Positions 5,706-6,001 of a stretch of 6,001 nt of DNA are shown here, one piece after another (within the stretch, counting starts at the first letter, position 1; every line of letters starts with the position of its first letter). The translations under genes were made by a program, and so were the position numbers. The stretch is from NCBI GenBank assembly GCA_025464425.1, contig JAODGV010000033.1, forward strand, positions 1 to 6,001, read 5' to 3'. The notes beneath the pieces are model-generated. The model saw only the letters and a list, made by a program, of their open reading frames with translations, made no database searches and had not been told where the DNA came from. This DNA is from Methanosarcinales archaeon (lineage in GTDB: Archaea > Halobacteriota > Syntropharchaeia > Alkanophagales > Methanospirareceae).

Positions 5706-6001
5706 ATGGCAATGGTTCAGAGGTTATCCCCCGAAAATGAGAAAATTGTTGAAAAGAGGCACGAAATGATATTGGCACATGAGAAGTTTGGAGTGAAGAT
5801 GAAGAACATAACAGAAGAGTATGGCATCTCTGTTGGTGCATATTATTACTGGTACGACAGGTATAAAAGCGAGGGGATCTTGGGTTTGATTAATAAGAAA
5901 CCAGGAGCAAAAGTGCATCACAACAAAACCACGTTCGATATTAAGAGAAAAATAGTGCTGATAGGCACCGCTAATAGAGCACAGGACGCAAATGATATCC
6001 G
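5706..6001 (+). CDS. Transposase-like HTH protein, N-terminal part (runs off right edge)
   Basis: The frame begins at ATG 5706 and is open to the window edge (98 complete codons). An in-frame TAA at 5682-5684 rules out a longer start; ATG 5712 is a possible second start. Residues about 15-55 form a helix-turn-helix (KRHEMILAHEKFGVKMKNITEEYGIS followed by VGAYYYWYDRYKSEGILGLI). This is the arrangement seen at the N-terminus of IS481- or IS3-like DDE transposases and related integrases, with the Trp/Tyr-rich recognition helix followed by 'RY...G..GL..KKPG'. The catalytic DDE domain would be downstream, so activity and family cannot be settled. Codons are more A-rich than in the neighbouring genes, fitting a mobile origin. 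It could instead be an HTH regulator, but the GL-x-x-KKPGAK segment favours a transposase. Confidence 0.7.
   Translation, partial: MAMVQRLSPENEKIVEKRHEMILAHEKFGVKMKNITEEYGISVGAYYYWYDRYKSEGILGLINKKPGAKVHHNKTTFDIKRKIVLIGTANRAQDANDI

Larger units (their letters stand above)
5610..6001 (+). mobile_element. Probable insertion sequence, left part (runs off right edge)
   Basis: The transposase-like gene at 5706 and the AT-rich leader before it look like the left portion of an insertion sequence. Its right end is outside the window. The exact left end is unresolved: it should lie between the membrane-protein stop and 5705. A TGT at 5618-5620 is a possible tip, because IS481-type ends usually begin TGT, but without the other terminal repeat this is a guess. 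The composition is clearly lower in G+C than in the pgk region (for example 22 of 60 bases at 5761-5820 against 37 of 60 at 3601-3660). Confidence 0.45.

Noticed and set aside
1..6001. tRNA, rRNA, riboswitch or CRISPR array
   Set aside because: The gaps are short and AT-rich; no cloverleaf, rRNA-like segment or regularly spaced direct repeat was seen.

Overview
The window reads as a methanogen-related archaeon, probably a methane-metabolising euryarchaeon (Methanomicrobia, ANME-like or a relative). The reasons are an archaeal-type phosphoglycerate kinase, a protein that looks like DUF2111 (as far as I recall, essentially confined to methanogens and relatives), an archaeal ribbon-helix-helix-like protein, BRE/TATA-style promoter elements, and strong GGAGGTG Shine-Dalgarno sites joining overlapping genes. 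The lineage is inferred from protein character; no marker gene is present.

Layout. (1) Positions 1-380, minus strand: the N-terminal part of an uncharacterised protein with a ribbon-helix-helix-like N-terminus, running off the left edge. (2) Positions 381-531: an AT-rich divergent intergenic region with candidate TATA boxes for both strands. (3) Positions 532-4684, plus strand: a tight four-gene cluster made of a sugar-phosphate nucleotidyltransferase with left-handed beta-helix repeats and an extra C-terminal domain, a small protein resembling that extra domain (both DUF5752-like), a GT-B glycosyltransferase of the GT4/glycogen-synthase-like type, and phosphoglycerate kinase (pgk). The first three overlap by 10 and 4 bases; pgk follows after 12 bases with its own strong Shine-Dalgarno. 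(4) Positions 4735-5609, plus strand: a DUF2111-like protein and a four-helix membrane protein of unknown function, 2 bases apart (or 8, depending on the start), with a separate candidate promoter and a hairpin-forming repeat just upstream. (5) Positions 5610-5705: an AT-rich gap holding an inverted repeat. (6) Positions 5706-6001: the N-terminal HTH part of a transposase-like protein that runs off the right edge, in visibly more AT-rich DNA.

How the genes may work together (inference): the nucleotidyltransferase would make an activated sugar, the glycosyltransferase would use it, and the two DUF5752-like modules may be shared regulatory or interaction parts of that machinery. pgk in the same cluster ties this to gluconeogenic flux, as expected for storage-glycan, trehalose-like or surface-glycan synthesis in an autotrophic or methane-oxidising archaeon. 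The most interesting points are the repeated DUF5752-like module in two adjacent genes, and an apparently orphaned, correctly spaced Shine-Dalgarno plus GTG start at the end of the membrane-protein gene. The latter suggests a coupled downstream gene that was cut off by the mobile element.
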